Assembly: GCA_032718565.1 (NCBI GenBank)
Contig: JAVGVS010000007.1
Span: forward strand, 5,572,259 to 5,636,258
DNA length: 64,000 nt
Source: Distichodus sexfasciatus
Taxonomy: Eukaryota; Chordata; Actinopteri; Characiformes; Distichodontidae
Direction of reading: 5' to 3'
Under the pieces are notes generated by a model. That model saw nothing but the letters and a program-made list of their open reading frames with translations. It ran no database searches and was not told the origin of the DNA. Shown one piece after another: positions 40,829-55,257 of this stretch. Each line of letters begins with the position of its first letter. Within the stretch, counting starts at the first letter, position 1. The translations under genes were made by a program, and so were the position numbers.

Positions 40829-41443
40829 CTCCAGTGTCTACTCCTAAACCGCTGTCATTGTCGTACATTTGTACACTGTTTATTTCATGTACTACTGTTT
40901 CTCATTTAAGTATTATAATTGTCTGAAGTTAGTGTGGAACACGCTGAACCTGAACCAATTTTCAAGAAAAGCTTGAGACCTTTTTCATCTGTCAAGTTAT
41001 TGCAGCTTAATGATGCTCTGTCCTGTTCCTCCTCTAGCATATGCGATTGTTTGTCACATACATCTTTATACAAGAACAATACAGTGAAATATACACCGGT
41101 TTATGTGCAAATAAATTTAAATAAAAGGTATACAGTAGTGAAAAGTGAAGAAACAGCTAGATTTAAAACATATATAGAAAATATATATTACCAAAACAAA
41201 AAATTAATGTATTTTTTAAGTTGTGGTGGCATGTCTTGGTCAAGCAGTCTTGCGACAGGACAGGCGCCTTGTTTCAGTTTTAGCCATGTTACTTCTGAAG
41301 CGCTTATAACAGTCACATGACTTAAGACGAGCGTTTTGTGTCGAAAGGTCCCCTTTAGGCCACAATGGCTTCACCTGAAGAGCATTTCCATCATATTTGC
41401 GGACACTGTGTGTGAGTCTGAGGGGTTAAGTTTCACCCTACTG

Positions 41444-41451
41444 TGACGTCA
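41444..41451. promoter_or_regulatory. Candidate CRE in the dusp22a upstream region
   Basis: The palindrome TGACGTCA, the full cAMP response element, sits about 310 bp before the dusp22a ATG in a locally CG-richer stretch (41320-41700). Confidence 0.4.
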
Positions 41452-41757
41452 CTAAGTTCGCGCAGCTGTAATATCCGCTCATATGTGATGATTTCTACAG
41501 GCAGTCCGGAAGCGTTTTAACGCGGGATTCCGATAGTGTGCGAGACGCGTTTTGCGTTAAGAGGTTTGAACTCCGTTCACGAATAGTCGGGATTGCATCT
41601 CTCTTTTAAACGGCAGTGTCCTCTCATCAGATGTCCGAGGCCGAAAGTCCGTGTCCTTAGCGTCCTCTGTGTCTGTTCCCGCGTCAATGTGAACCAGAGT
41701 AGAACTTCAAAATCGAGAGCAGTTGTTGATGTAAAAAAAAAAATCGAATCCATAATC

Positions 41758-44700
41758 ATGGGGAACGGAATGAATAAGGTAACTGCAGAAATAAATATCT
41801 CCGCTATGCAACCTTTTTTGGGGATATGGCATTGCAGATGTGTGGGACGATGCAACTAGAGTAAAGTGCTATAATTCAAGATTCCAGCTTTTTATTTGCC
41901 ACATAAAATGTATACAACATGTGATGATCTGTAAACCTGGTTAACATCTGACATTGCAAGTATTGTTTAAAAAAAGCTACTAGGTTACGTTAAAATAAGT
42001 GAAGGTGTTGGAAAAATAGAAAACTCATCTAAAACGAGCTTTAAAACGTTAGACATTTCTCTGAAGTTTGCCTGTTCATTCTGATGTTTTTGTATGTCAT
42101 TTGTTTCTATTAATAAGGTCAGCGGTCAGGAAGTGGGCATGGTAGTGTCGGTAGAGTTGTGAGAATGGACAGGTATAAAGACACAGCTGATTTGACCAAA
42201 CCCATTAGACTGACCTTTGTTTGAACACTCGGCTTTGACTTGGACCCATTTCATAGGCATTATGGATTTTCGGGGGATCTTACAGGAATCTCACACCTCT
42301 TTATTAATTTACCATGCTAATTTAATAGTTTATATTGTTCATAATGCACAGTGTTGGTTTAAATAGTTTCATCGTAATGTAAATCATTCTCATAGAAACT
42401 AGGTCAAGTCCCATTAGGATTCAGGATATAAAACCCATATACTTTTCTAGTTGTTTCTGTTTCCTTTTAGTAGTGTTTAGGTCAATGTACAGGTCTATAT
42501 TTGCATTTCTCATAGAACTGTTGTGATGGGGACCATTTAAGTAGGAGGAAGGTATATCAAATGTACTTAATGATATTTTATTTTCTGCATAGGTCATTGA
42601 TGGTCTCTATTTAGGAAATATAAGAGGTAAGATGATGTATTATCTTTTATTCTCACATTTCTTTGTTCGGGCCATCATAGCATCTCAATGAACAGAATAT
42701 GGTTTAAAAAGTAATTCTTTACTTTATTTTCCTTTAATTTTTACCATCTATAAAAGGTCATGAAAAGTAAAGTAATGTAATATAAAAGATCATTTTAAAA
42801 CCACCATCTTAGTTCCACTTGCGTTCACGCCATCTCCTGGCTGACTGCTAGCTGCTCCAGCTGACCTGCAAGGCTAACTGCACGTTGAATGACACCTAAC
42901 AGCTGAAGATATTTATGTTCACTTGGATACTGTATATCAGATGCAGTGTTAAGCCTAGCAAGACTCACAACATGTCTTGGTCTATGAATGACTCTAAACT
43001 TAATTCAGTACTAAATGCTTCAAGTGAGAGAGCAATTAAAATGGGTGATTTACAGCCCTGCCAAGTAATTGAGTATTCCATATGTGTGAGCAGTGCACGT
43101 TCATCACTACATTTCTGGATAAACACAATTCTATTCTAAATTAGTGATTGCTTACTGCTCAAAGTTTTGTCTTTGGATGTTTCCATCAACAGACTCAGAG
43201 AACAGAGAATGTCTGTCCCGGAATGGGATTACCCACATCCTCTCTGTGTACAACAATGCCAAGCCTGTATTAGAGGTAAAAATCACTGCCTTTCACAAGC
43301 ATGCCCATGATTGAAGAGAGTGGGAGGTTTGAGGGAAGTCAAGAGTTTCCACTTTTCCTCAGTTGAATTTCTTTGCCAGCAGTGTACGCTATTTCATACA
43401 TGAAATGGCATTCTTTAGTCAGGGACTCTTTGAGGACGTCTTGGCTTGTGAATGTGCTTGAATATATGAATAGTTATGCACCAATATAAAAATGTTAGAC
43501 TGATGCTAAGAGTGGAGTAAATTTTCCGATCAGAGACAGTGATAAAATCTGAATGCAGAAATATTTAACAAGAATTATAAGGATTAAGGCTAGTGTTATA
43601 AATTATCTGAATGAACTACATTTAATGTTAAGGACACAATTCACTCACTTCACTAACTTTCAATCACTCACTCACAAAAATGAATGTAACAGTATTCACA
43701 GTATTGACCACATGAGGGCAATGCTGTCAAACATTAAAATTTCACTTCAGGTTTCTGCATAGTTCCGTATGAAGTGTCTCCCTGATGTCAAAACTTTATA
43801 AACATAATATGTAATGAAATAATATAGGGCTAAGTATTACTTAGGTTAAATCACAAAATATGAATAAAAGTATGCACCATAGAACCTTGCATGCAATGAA
43901 TTGGACTGTGTTCTTCTATACCTATTAATAATACAATGTGTATGAAACATTTTATTTGTTGTAATTATATACTATGAATTTCTTTCTCTTAGGACATGAC
44001 TTACCTTTGCATTCATGCAGCAGATGCCTCCAATCAGGACTTGTAAGTGATGCAGATTTACATACATACACACACACGCTCAAATCCATTCTCACACATT
44101 CTGACCATAGGCTACTGCCAAAACGGCAAAATATGACGAGCATTCACCAAGTGTTTGGCTACAGATGAGTGCTGGTGTATTTCAAAAGAACTCTGACCAA
44201 GACCTCCCCATATTTTTATTTGAATGTAATCATTATTTTAAAATGTGAGTGGCCCATTGAATAATTTCTAAAAAGTAAATTATAAATGGACCAGTAATGT
44301 CTTATATGAAAGTCTTTATATCAGCTAAGGTTTATAACAAGGTAGATTTTTTTAAAATAAAAAGAACTATAGTTCTTTAACATACAGTACACAGGGAAAA
44401 ATTGGTAGTGAAAAATTGAAAAATGTTTTTGCCATTTAAAGACTAATAGTTCAGTTTGGAATTTGTCAGCAGTAATTTGTAAACCATGGTGGTTCCTGTT
44501 AGGGTCACATGCATACCCTGTGATATCTCTGGACACAGACGATCTGCTTCACACCTAACTTTATTTTCTCTCTCTAGTGTGTGTGGGTGGCTGTGTGGTT
44601 TGTGTGTATTTTCCCCTAATTGTGTGTTAGTGCAAGGTTGAGTGGAATCTTGAAACTTAAGTATTTTTATGCTTTTTGAATGGAATATGTGGCGTTTTCA

Positions 44701-47700
44701 CTTTTAGGATGTTTTGCAATTGCATTTTGGTCATCATTTAAATCTAACACTTGCGTGATGAGAGTGTATAGATCAAGTAATGTAAAGTGAAACCGCAGAG
44801 TAATGCTAAATGGAAGCACAGACGCAGCAAAGTGCTTCTATATCGCCATTTCCAGTGTTACCTTTTCTATTAGTCTGTTTCTTATTTGGTTTTTACGATA
44901 AAAATACTATTTTTTATTCACAGTGTGTACAGAACACATTGAATATGTATTGAAAGAGCTTTCTTGATTTATTTTTCCATGCACACGTATTAAAAGTATC
45001 TGCCTGCTTGTGTGAATTAAAGTGTTCTAAAAGTTAAGTGCCTTTAGTGCTGAGGTTGGAGGTTAAAAATATATTTGCTACACCTTTCTGACTTATTGAA
45101 ACATATACATTGAATCCTTACCTGAGGGAAGGCTCCATTACTCAGGTTTTTTCGGGTTGGTGTTGTGTGACTGTTGTGAAGGTTACCGGGGGGCTTTGGC
45201 CCACTGTTGCAATCCAGCAGGAGGAAGGAAACCAGCAGTGGCCACCAAGCCCTATTTAAAACTCTTCTGTCACAATCCCACGACTGTACAATAAGGATAA
45301 CGGTCAATCTGCTTGTTTCATCAACGTCCACATGGCCTGTCTTAAGATACTGACCATTCACACTCGTTAGCAAGGTATCCACTGTGTGAACACTGCTGCA
45401 TTACATAGATTAGATGCTGTCCCACATTTCTGAGGAATAAAATTGTAATGTCTGTGCCAAATATGTGCTGGTGTAGATTTTAGAATCTGTGGTCTAGCAA
45501 TGATAAGAACTCCAAGAAATGATTTCTATGGTTTGGGTCAATGTTGTGGGTTGGTTAACGTCCATTTCACAGCTGACTCATTGCATTAGGTTCAAAGCTT
45601 GTCTAAAATGAGCTGATTGTGTCATAATAAACTGTTCCTTCCTCATTTATGGACACAATGAGTGTATTAATATGAAATGAGAATTAGATACATTTTTTGT
45701 GTGATTCTGTATAATCTTCCAAAGGTCATGCAAAGTGCTACTATTTGCAAATGAGTCCCTCATCACAGTCTTAGCCCTTCACATTTACAGTGAAGCTTTT
45801 TTTGCAGATGAATGCTGTAAAATAACCATTGATCAAAACGTTATAACATTTATTTCTGTACTAATTTACTAACTGCAACAAATGCATCTTTACCAACGTT
45901 TCATTTAGTTTAAAGATGCTGTTCTAGTAGCCCCGGTTGGCAAGGACTGCTATGATTTTGGGATTCTGTGACCACTTTAAAAAAAGTGCAGATCTACCAA
46001 GAACACCGGAAATGAGAATGTGCTGATGGTGACAATTAATGGAGCACAAAAGCAAGCACGTGTAGTTTGCAGCAGAGTTTGGTTTGATTGAGAAACCAGA
46101 GCTTTGAAGCAGAGCTCTCCGTGTATGGATAAGCACTTTCACAATACTAATACATTTCCCAACCATACCTGAAAAGGATAATTTAAAGATTGTTTTATCT
46201 GCTCGTGTTCATTTCTTACATTAACTGCCATTGCTTGAGAACACCAAACTTTATAGTTATACTTCCAGGCCACGTCATGACAAACTGTCCTCATTGTTGC
46301 ACATTTTCAGTGTGTAATTGCAAGAATCCCTGCTTTTGACCACATGGTACTGACATAGTAGTGAGTGTTATAATGATAATGTATTAAGGAACAGCAGTGC
46401 TGCTGGAGTTTTGATACATCACTGCTAAGTCTTGGTCACCCAAGCTCACCGATGAGCTAGAGTTCCTAAGAGTATACAGTCAAGTTTCTAATAAAATGCC
46501 CATGAGTGTACATGGCTTTGAGTTGTCTTGCTGTAAAGTAAAACTCAGCGCCTGTCTCAGGGTTCTTGCAGTTGGAAAGTTTTTCTCTTGAACGTGTTTT
46601 TGCAGGCTTGATCATTTTCCGGTTCCTCCTGATTAAAAGTGCTACCACAATTAATTTGGAGTTATCAGGGTAAACAGAAATAGTATTGACTCTCTGCCAA
46701 TAACCTTTTACTCCAACCACAGAAATTCCTGTTATGGCCTTAGACCCTAGAAACATGTCAATCAGAAATATTTTTAACATTAGCAGTTCTTTCAATGCTT
46801 TTCCCAAGACACCCCTCCATAAAGGCCCTCAAACATTTGTCCAGTGTATTGACTTTTCCATCTCAAAAGCGGATTCTTCAGGTCCTCCTGAGTAACGGTT
46901 GAAATCTGTGTTGCTTCTTTGACTAATGTTCTCCATCTCTGTCATAGAATGCGGTTGACGCCCTGCTTTTATGTCTTGGTTGTGTCATGCTGAAAGCTAT
47001 TAGTTGCATCAGGTCTTATATAGAGGTTTTCTACCAAAAGGTCTAAATGATGAATGCTCACAACTTTTTGGAAATAATTTTGATATTGTCTGTTTTGTAA
47101 TCAATTATTTGTGTCCTATTTAGAGCCACCTTCATCACAATTATTACCTATTAAAAGCCATAATTTACTTCTGAGCATGAAACAGGGAGAAGTTGTTAGT
47201 CTTTATTCATATTGCTCTTTTCCAGGTTACAACATTTTAAAGAGTGTATTGGCTTCATCCATGAATGCAGGTTAAATGGAGGGTCCTGTCTGGTTCATTG
47301 GTGAGTGAATTAATTATACAGAACTATAAATAGAACTATATCTTACTGCACACCACAGATTTTTACCACTTTTACATTTATTTCATAAACAGCTGTTTTT
47401 TATATTCTTGTTAAGCTTTGCAATGTTGTTGAGTAAACAAACAAAATTTGAGATACAAGTCAAATAAATATAGATAAATAGATATCATCTACAAATATTT
47501 TAAGTCAAATAAATAGTTTGCTTTGTAACGTGTGATATTCTATTAACCTGTTGTGTGATGATGGCATAGTCATCTAGATGTCCTTTAGCTTTTAAATGCA
47601 TTACTTAACTGGCTCATCCTATTGACTGTCACTTAATTACTTGTTAAATAGCTAACACTTGTCTGGTTATCCACAATTAATTATATTAAGTGGCTTTTTG

Positions 47701-50700
47701 TGTGTCTGAAACGTTGTGAGTGGCAAAGGTCAGCTAACAACAGAGAACAGACATGAAATTGTCCCTTTAAGAGGAGTAGGTTGTAGTTAAAGAGTGATTT
47801 TGAAGAAATTGAAAATTTCTTTCTTTACAGTTGCTTACATCGCCAACAGACTTGATCCAAAATGAAAAGGAAGTGGGCTGGTAGGCCTCAATCCACTTAA
47901 AAGATACAAATTGAGTTTATAATAGTTGTCAATTCACATTGTTATTAACAGCATGTTAAGTACACCCGAAAACAAAGCATAGCACCAAACATTGTCCAAC
48001 TTAAACTGTGCATAGAAACAGTGGGGGTGAAGCGTTGTGTTTCGGACAGGAAGCCATCTTTAAGGGAGCCTTATAAGAGGAAAAGGACGGAATGGACCAA
48101 AGAACATGCAATATGCTGTTTCACCAGGCAGCAGACTGTTCTTTATGCAACAGAATCAATTGTGAACAAACTATTGGGTGTATTTTTTAAAAAAAGATAG
48201 TAAGGCAGTAGGGCAGCACAGTGGCGCAGTGGTTAAGTGCTGCCGCCTCACATTGAGAAGGTTCGATCCCCGGGTCTGCCGTAAAGCCCTTCTGTGTGGA
48301 GTTTGCATGCTCTCGCATTGTTCGCGTGGGTTTCCACTGGGGGCTCCGGTTTCCTCCCACAGTCCAAAAGCATGCAGTATATGTTAACTGGCCCCACAAG
48401 GTGTGAATGAGAGTGTGCTTGTGTGAGTGTGTGTGTGCCTTGCGGTGTGTTGGCCCCAAGGTTTGGTCCCCGCCTTGAGCCCCCGATTGGGATTGAGTGG
48501 CTTGGATAATGAATGATTGAGTAAGGCAGTAACATGCACACGTAGAAAATCTTTGTAAACATTTTTGGCTGGTAGTGTATGTTAATCCTTCACGGCTCAC
48601 ATAGTTTTGTCTGCACATTACACTGCTTCTTAGTATATTGATTAAATATTTCATCTCTGAGCTGCAGATTGAGTTAAAGTTTACTTGGAAGAGAGAGGCA
48701 TGATTTCTAGGCGAGGAGTGTGAAAATATTTCTAGATGTAACTGAATAAAAATCAGTGGTTAATTTTGACCCCAAGGTATAATCAATGCCACGACTTGTC
48801 TTTTGGAAATCCCCTTCAACTGAGGCTTCCAGGAAGAATGATTTTGTTGCAGAATTGTGTTTGAATGACTATTGCCTAACTTTGCACCTGTTGAAACATT
48901 GTCCAGTCTAGACAAACATTTGGGAGAAACGTAAACTGCTTTCATAACACGCCTTTCTGGTTACTTGTCTCTTTATTTATGTTACTGTATATTCATTTGA
49001 CCCGTTGCAGCCTGGCTGGAGTGTCCCGCAGTACCACCATAGTGGTGGCCTACCTAATGACTGTCACCAACTATGGATGGGAGGAGTGTCTCTCTGCAAT
49101 TAAGGCTGTGCGCTCCTTTGTAGGCCCCAACTATGGATTCCAGCAACAGCTGCAGCATTTCCAGGTGACCCAGCTCTCAGAGGTAAACATCCTAATCAAT
49201 CCTACATCATTTATAACATTATAACCTGTGTATCACAAATTACAAGGCCACACCTTGCCTGATTTAATCACCCTAAGAGCAGAATAGTTATCCAATTTCA
49301 AAATGTTCATCTATTTATGGTACTGTGGTTCCCAAATTTTAATTTGGCCCCCTTTTTGTAAGAGTATTCCCCCCTCCCGTCCCTCACATCGCCATATTTG
49401 CACCTTTCATTCATTCATTCAAGTCTGCTTTAATGATGTTTCAGGTGAGCGTGAGTCAACCCTCAAGATCTTTTTGGAGTATTAAAAATTACTGGAACAT
49501 TTAGGTCCCTGCGGGCATTGTTACATTAAAATATGATTTCATAGTACCAGTAAGTGCTGCCTAGTAGGTATGCGCATGTATTCAAATTTGACTCACTGTG
49601 TTTTCACCATGTTGACCTTTGACAGTAAGAATTGCTCATTTTCCTCAAATGTTATTATCCCTTTGTTTCTGTCAAGATTATTGCCTAAAGGTTTAACCTA
49701 ACTTGAGGGGAAAAGCATTTTATCAGACCTTCCTCTGGTTTCCTGCCAGTTGTCGGGTCATCCCTTACACTTGGTGATGCAATCCACAAAACAGATCTGA
49801 AACAAGTTAGGACTGAGAGTTGCATTTGAAGTCTTGCTTGTAAGTTTGGATGCTAGTCATACTGTTGACATTTGAAGTGCTGTGGCTTAAGCCAAAGAAA
49901 AACCCTGATTTTGGAAGTTTGTTGATTAAAATCGATTAACAGTTGCAGTATGTTCATTTATTGATTTTGTTTAAAAGGTAACATCCAAAGAAAATTAAAC
50001 TTGCCTGAAAACATGACAGAACATTTTAATGGTAATGGGTTTTGTTAACAACTCTAAATAAAAAGTAAGCTGTAGTGAAGCTGACTTATACAACTTATTT
50101 ATGCCAAACATTTTGTGATTCTCACACTGACATTTACACGGGATTACATTTCTGTCATTTATATGTGAGTTCACACCTCTAGCTTGTGAATGTGTGAAAT
50201 AGGTTTTCCTGTTGTTGGGGTTATGCTCACTTCTTGCTGCAGAGATGTAGCTCTTGACCACCTATTGTGCGCCTTTACTGAGTGGAGCTACACAATATGG
50301 TGCAAAAGGTAGCGGACCCACTTGAGTGAACAAGGGGAACTTGAGGGGACTTGCTGAAATTGCATTAGATCAGTGATGTGCATCACGTGGATGTCATTAC
50401 TGTGGCGAGCTTGCATCATAAACCATTTATTCTGAAATATGTTTTTGCTATTATAAAACACATTCCTATGGTTGTGGCTATAAATTTCAGGAACTAACTG
50501 GACTAGGGGATTTACTTTTTTTTTAGCAAATTTGCCCACATTTTGAAAGTCCATTTGCACAAATTGCCTTTGGGCAACTAATATAGTTTATTGTAGAGCA
50601 ATTAAAACTTTTGTCAGATGTTGTCAGAATATTAATGAGTTTAAACAACAATTTGTAGGGTATTCTTTTAATGCTTATTGAAACTTGAAGCCGTAACTTT

Positions 50701-53700
50701 TTGAGTCATTTCCTGTCAGTAATAACTTGGCCGTCCAGACATACCACTTTTGTTCTCACCTTGTCCAACGGCAGACACGCATGTAGAACCTGTCTTTAAG
50801 ATGATGTTTGTCTTGCAGTTGCAACAACAGCATGGTTAGTGTTTTGTTGTAAATCAGATGTATAGTTCCGTGTGAATGTGAATATCAAGTACAAATTCTC
50901 ACATTGTTAAACAGTGCTCTCAAAACACTCCTCCGTCCATCCAGAGTACTCTCCTAGCGTATTGTTACATGCTTGTAGAAGGCACACCTATGCGTTTTAC
51001 TTTTCTCCTGTTAAAGGAGCGTTTCTGTGGCATGTCATGGTGTTACATTGTACATTTGGGGTGCATGCTGTGCGTGAATACAGTGCTGTGAATAAATACT
51101 TGCCCCCTTCCTGATTTCTTATTTTTTGCATGTTTGTCACACTTAAATGTTTCAGATTATCAAACAAATTGAAATATTAGACAAAGATAACCCAAGTAAA
51201 CACAAAATGCAGTTTTTAAGTGATGATTTTATTTATTAAGGAAAAAAACTATCCAAAGCTACATGGCCCTATGTGAAAAAGTAATTGTAAAATCATAAAG
51301 TAACTGTGGTTAATCACATTTGTTTGGAAAGCTGAGTGCAGTTTCACCAGCCACACCGAGGCCTGATTACTGCCAGACCTGTTGAATCAAGAGATCACTT
51401 AAAAAGGAGCCCAAAACATCCCAAAAAAGGAAGACATCGTGCTGCGATCTAACGAAATTCAGGACAGATGAGAAACAAAGTAATTGACATCTATCATTCT
51501 GGAAAAGGTTACAAAGCCATTTCTTAAGCTTTGGGACTCCAGTGAACCACGGTGAGGGCCATTATTCACAAATAGAGAAAACATGGAACAGTGGTAAGCC
51601 TTCCTAGGAGTGACTGGCCTATAAAAATGACCCCAAGAGCGCAGCAATGACTCATCCAAGAGGTCACAAAAGAACCCAGAACAACATCTAAAAACTGCAG
51701 GCCTCACCTGCCTCAGTTAAGGTTGGTGTTCATGACTCAACCATAAGAAAGAGACTGGGCAAAAATGGCATGTATGGCAGAGTTCCAAGACAAAAATCAC
51801 TGCTGACCAAGCAGTGATTACCTTGATGATCCCCAAATCTTTTGGGACAATACTCTGTGGACTGACAAGACAAAAGTTGAACTTTTTGGATGGTATGTGT
51901 CCCATTACATCTGGTGTAAAAGTAACACAGCATTTCAGAAAAAGAACGTCATGCCAACAGTAAGATATGGTGGTGGTAGTGTGATGGTCTTGGGCTGCTT
52001 TGCTGCTTCAGGACCTGGACGACTTGCTGTGATTGGTGGAACCAATTCTACTGTCTACCAAAAAATCCTGAAGGAGAATGTCCAGCCATCAGTTTGTGAC
52101 CTCAAGCTGAAGCACACTTGGGTTCCCAAGCAGGACAATGATCCAAAACACACCAGCAAGTCCACCTCTGAATGGCTTAAAAAAACAAAATGAAGACATT
52201 GGAGTGGCCTAGTCAAAGTCTGGACCTGAGTCCAATTGAGATGCTGTGGCATGACCTTAAAAAGGCGGTTCATGCTCAGAAACCCTCCAATACGGCTGAA
52301 CTACAACAATTCTGCAAAGAAGCGTGGGCCAAAATCCCTCCACAGTGACGTGAAGGACTCGTTGCCAGTTATCGCAAACGCTTGATTGCAGTTGTTGCTG
52401 CTAAGGGTGGCACAAACAGCTATTAGGTTTAGGGGGCAATTACTTTTTCAAATAGGGCCATGTAGGTTTGGATAGTTTTTTTTTCCTTAATAAATAAAAT
52501 CATCACTTAAAAACTGCATTTTGTGTTTACTTAGGTTATCTTTGTCTAATATTTAAATTTGTTTGATAATCTGAAACATTTAAGTGTGACAAACATGCAA
52601 AAAAATAAGAAATCAGGAAGGGGCAAATACTCATTCACACCACTGTATACTGTACATACATTTGAGAACTGTCACCCTGTATAAAAGACACATTAGGGTA
52701 TCCTTGTATATTTTTAAGGGACATTTAGAACATCTTGCCTGTAATTCTGATGTTTTAGAGCAGACTAGTTGCAGGGTAAGTATGTTTTATTAAGTACTTG
52801 GTACTCTACTTGAATTGCCAATTGAATGGTCTTTTCTTTTGTCAAAGTTAATGAGTGCAATAAACATTTCAATTTGTTAAAAAAGAATGTGCAGAGAATT
52901 GTGTTCTCAATTCTCATAAAGAAAATTGTGATTCACATCGTGCAGCCCATTGTCAATATCTTCGTCCTCTTGTCCCAACACATTTTTTTTTGCTTTTGGT
53001 TATCCTACATGGTTTGAAAGTTAAACATTATTTTAAGCTAATTTAGAAGAATCTCACTTTGATATTAATGTTGCATGTTTGTAAGAAGTATTAATTCCAA
53101 AGTTTGTCTTGCTTCAGGCAGTAGCTCAACTATAGATTTCAGTGCAGAATTAGATGGTGATTGTGGTCTGTAGCTGCAGGGATGTTAAATGTCAGTACTT
53201 GTTTACTCTCCAACCTTGTCAGTGTGTGAGAGTTTTAACTTCTTGGTCTGGGTTGTTGGGAGAGAACTGAAACAAAGCATCTTTCAGTCTCTGGACCATA
53301 AACAGCATTCACATCAGTATCTTTGAAGCATAGCTGAGACCAGACTACCTGATACTGAACATTTATGGAAAAAGAACCAATGGTGCATTAGTCTGCAGAA
53401 AAAATGGAAAAAATAAACCCAAATTGTTCCACATTTGTTACAGATAAGTTAGGAAGTGTGTTAAGTGGTTTAGCTTTAAAATAACAAAATAATCTAATGT
53501 TATTACAGATAAATTAGGCAGGTAATGAATATTAGGAATATGACACTTGATTGTTACAGTATAATCTCACTTGTATGCAGAGACAGGGGTCTACTTACCA
53601 GCACCTTCCTTGAGATAGTCTTCAGACCTTTACTGTAGGCATTTTCACTTCTTCTTTTCTTAATGAGGATTCTAGCTTCAGTTTCATTTCTAACAAATGT

Positions 53701-55206
53701 ATCATTTCATTCAGTATAAACTGAGAAATATGTTTGTCAAGTTTCAGTGTTTTAATTACATCGATGTCCTGGTTGCTTTCATGTGTATCTAAAAGTTCTG
53801 TTCATCCAGCATTTCTTAACATTTTCAGCTAGTAAATAATCCATTTTTCAGTTCTTCTGTAATCAGTGCTGTGACATCTTTAAGCACATCATAATTATAA
53901 GTGAACATACCAGTTGTGGAGGCTGCCCTGCATGCTTATGACATTGCATCATGTGTCATAGTTATTTATGTACTATCTCTACAGAATTACCTACAAATGA
54001 AATGTGATGGTTGCTGTTTTGTTCTGTGGGTCTATGTGGGTGTGTGTCTTTGAGTGTTCCTTTCGTTTATGCTGAGTAAGACCTATCTGTAAGAATTTCT
54101 CACATTTACCTATATCTTTAACCTATAATTGCCAATGAAATGAAATGGACACATTGTGTAGGTCAAGACCGTAGTGGGTAAGGATGTACTAATACTCTGT
54201 CATACCTTTCTTATGTAACACAAGATGTCCTAATGTTATGGTTTTTATCCATAAATAAATCTACTGATATTTTCATATTTTAGTCCATTCAGTCTGATGA
54301 CCTCTGGACCTCAGTTGGTAATTACATTGCTTTGTTGTATTAAATTTATTTACAATTTATTTAATATATTATTGCCTTGACAGCTCCGAGATGTGAAACA
54401 ACATTTAGATTTATAAACTTTATAAACTTTTGCATGTGCAAAGTAGTAATACATAACATATGAGCGTTAGTAGCACAGAAAGAAATTGTCATTTCATATG
54501 CTACATGTGTTCAGTGGGACATGTGCTTGACTAGTTTTCTTTTTTTTTTTTTTGTCCGGGAAGGAATGCCTGCTAGGAAAGTGGCAGGAAGTCCGTCCCC
54601 CTACCACATTCTACTTCACTCCCACTACAAGGCAGGATGACAGGGGATTCCCTAGTTCTCCTTCATTATCCCCTCTATTCCATTATGCCCCTAACTCCAG
54701 CTCTTAAATTAATAGCCAGACAAACAAGAAATAACAATACTAAATAACTACAAATGTCCTCCATAAGTTATATTTCTTAGTATAAGACTGCACATTTGAA
54801 GACACTGTAAAAGTAGATGTTAATCATGAATTACTTGGTAGGAACGGCAGTAGGAAAGTGAAGTTATTGGTTGTTCAAAAGTTGTTCAAGTGAAATTATG
54901 TATGTTTCTATGAATGCATGACGTTATGTCTCTGTTGAATTAGAGAAAGCAGTTTTATGAGACTGCGGGTCAGCATTGTGGCCAGGTCCTGAAGTTAGAC
55001 AGTGAGTAACAGTCTGGGAGTGATTTGTAGCATTGGGATGGAATGTTGATTCATTTTTATTCTCCCACTTAAACAGCTGGTAAGCAGCACATTCCTAAAA
55101 TTTCCTTAAAAATGTGAAAATACAACTTTTTACAGTATATACAGTAAGAGTTATCACATCCTTCTGGATTATCTGACATGAAATTGTCATAAAATCAGCA
55201 GTTTAA

Positions 55207-55257
<51 letters not shown>

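Noticed and set aside
45044..45382. 112-codon antisense frame in a GC-richer intron patch
   Set aside because: No family resemblance. The patch is probably an old repeat.
46466..46807. 113-codon antisense frame in dusp22a intron 4
   Set aside because: The protein resembles nothing I know and has no splice or promoter support. Kept as chance unless transcripts show otherwise.
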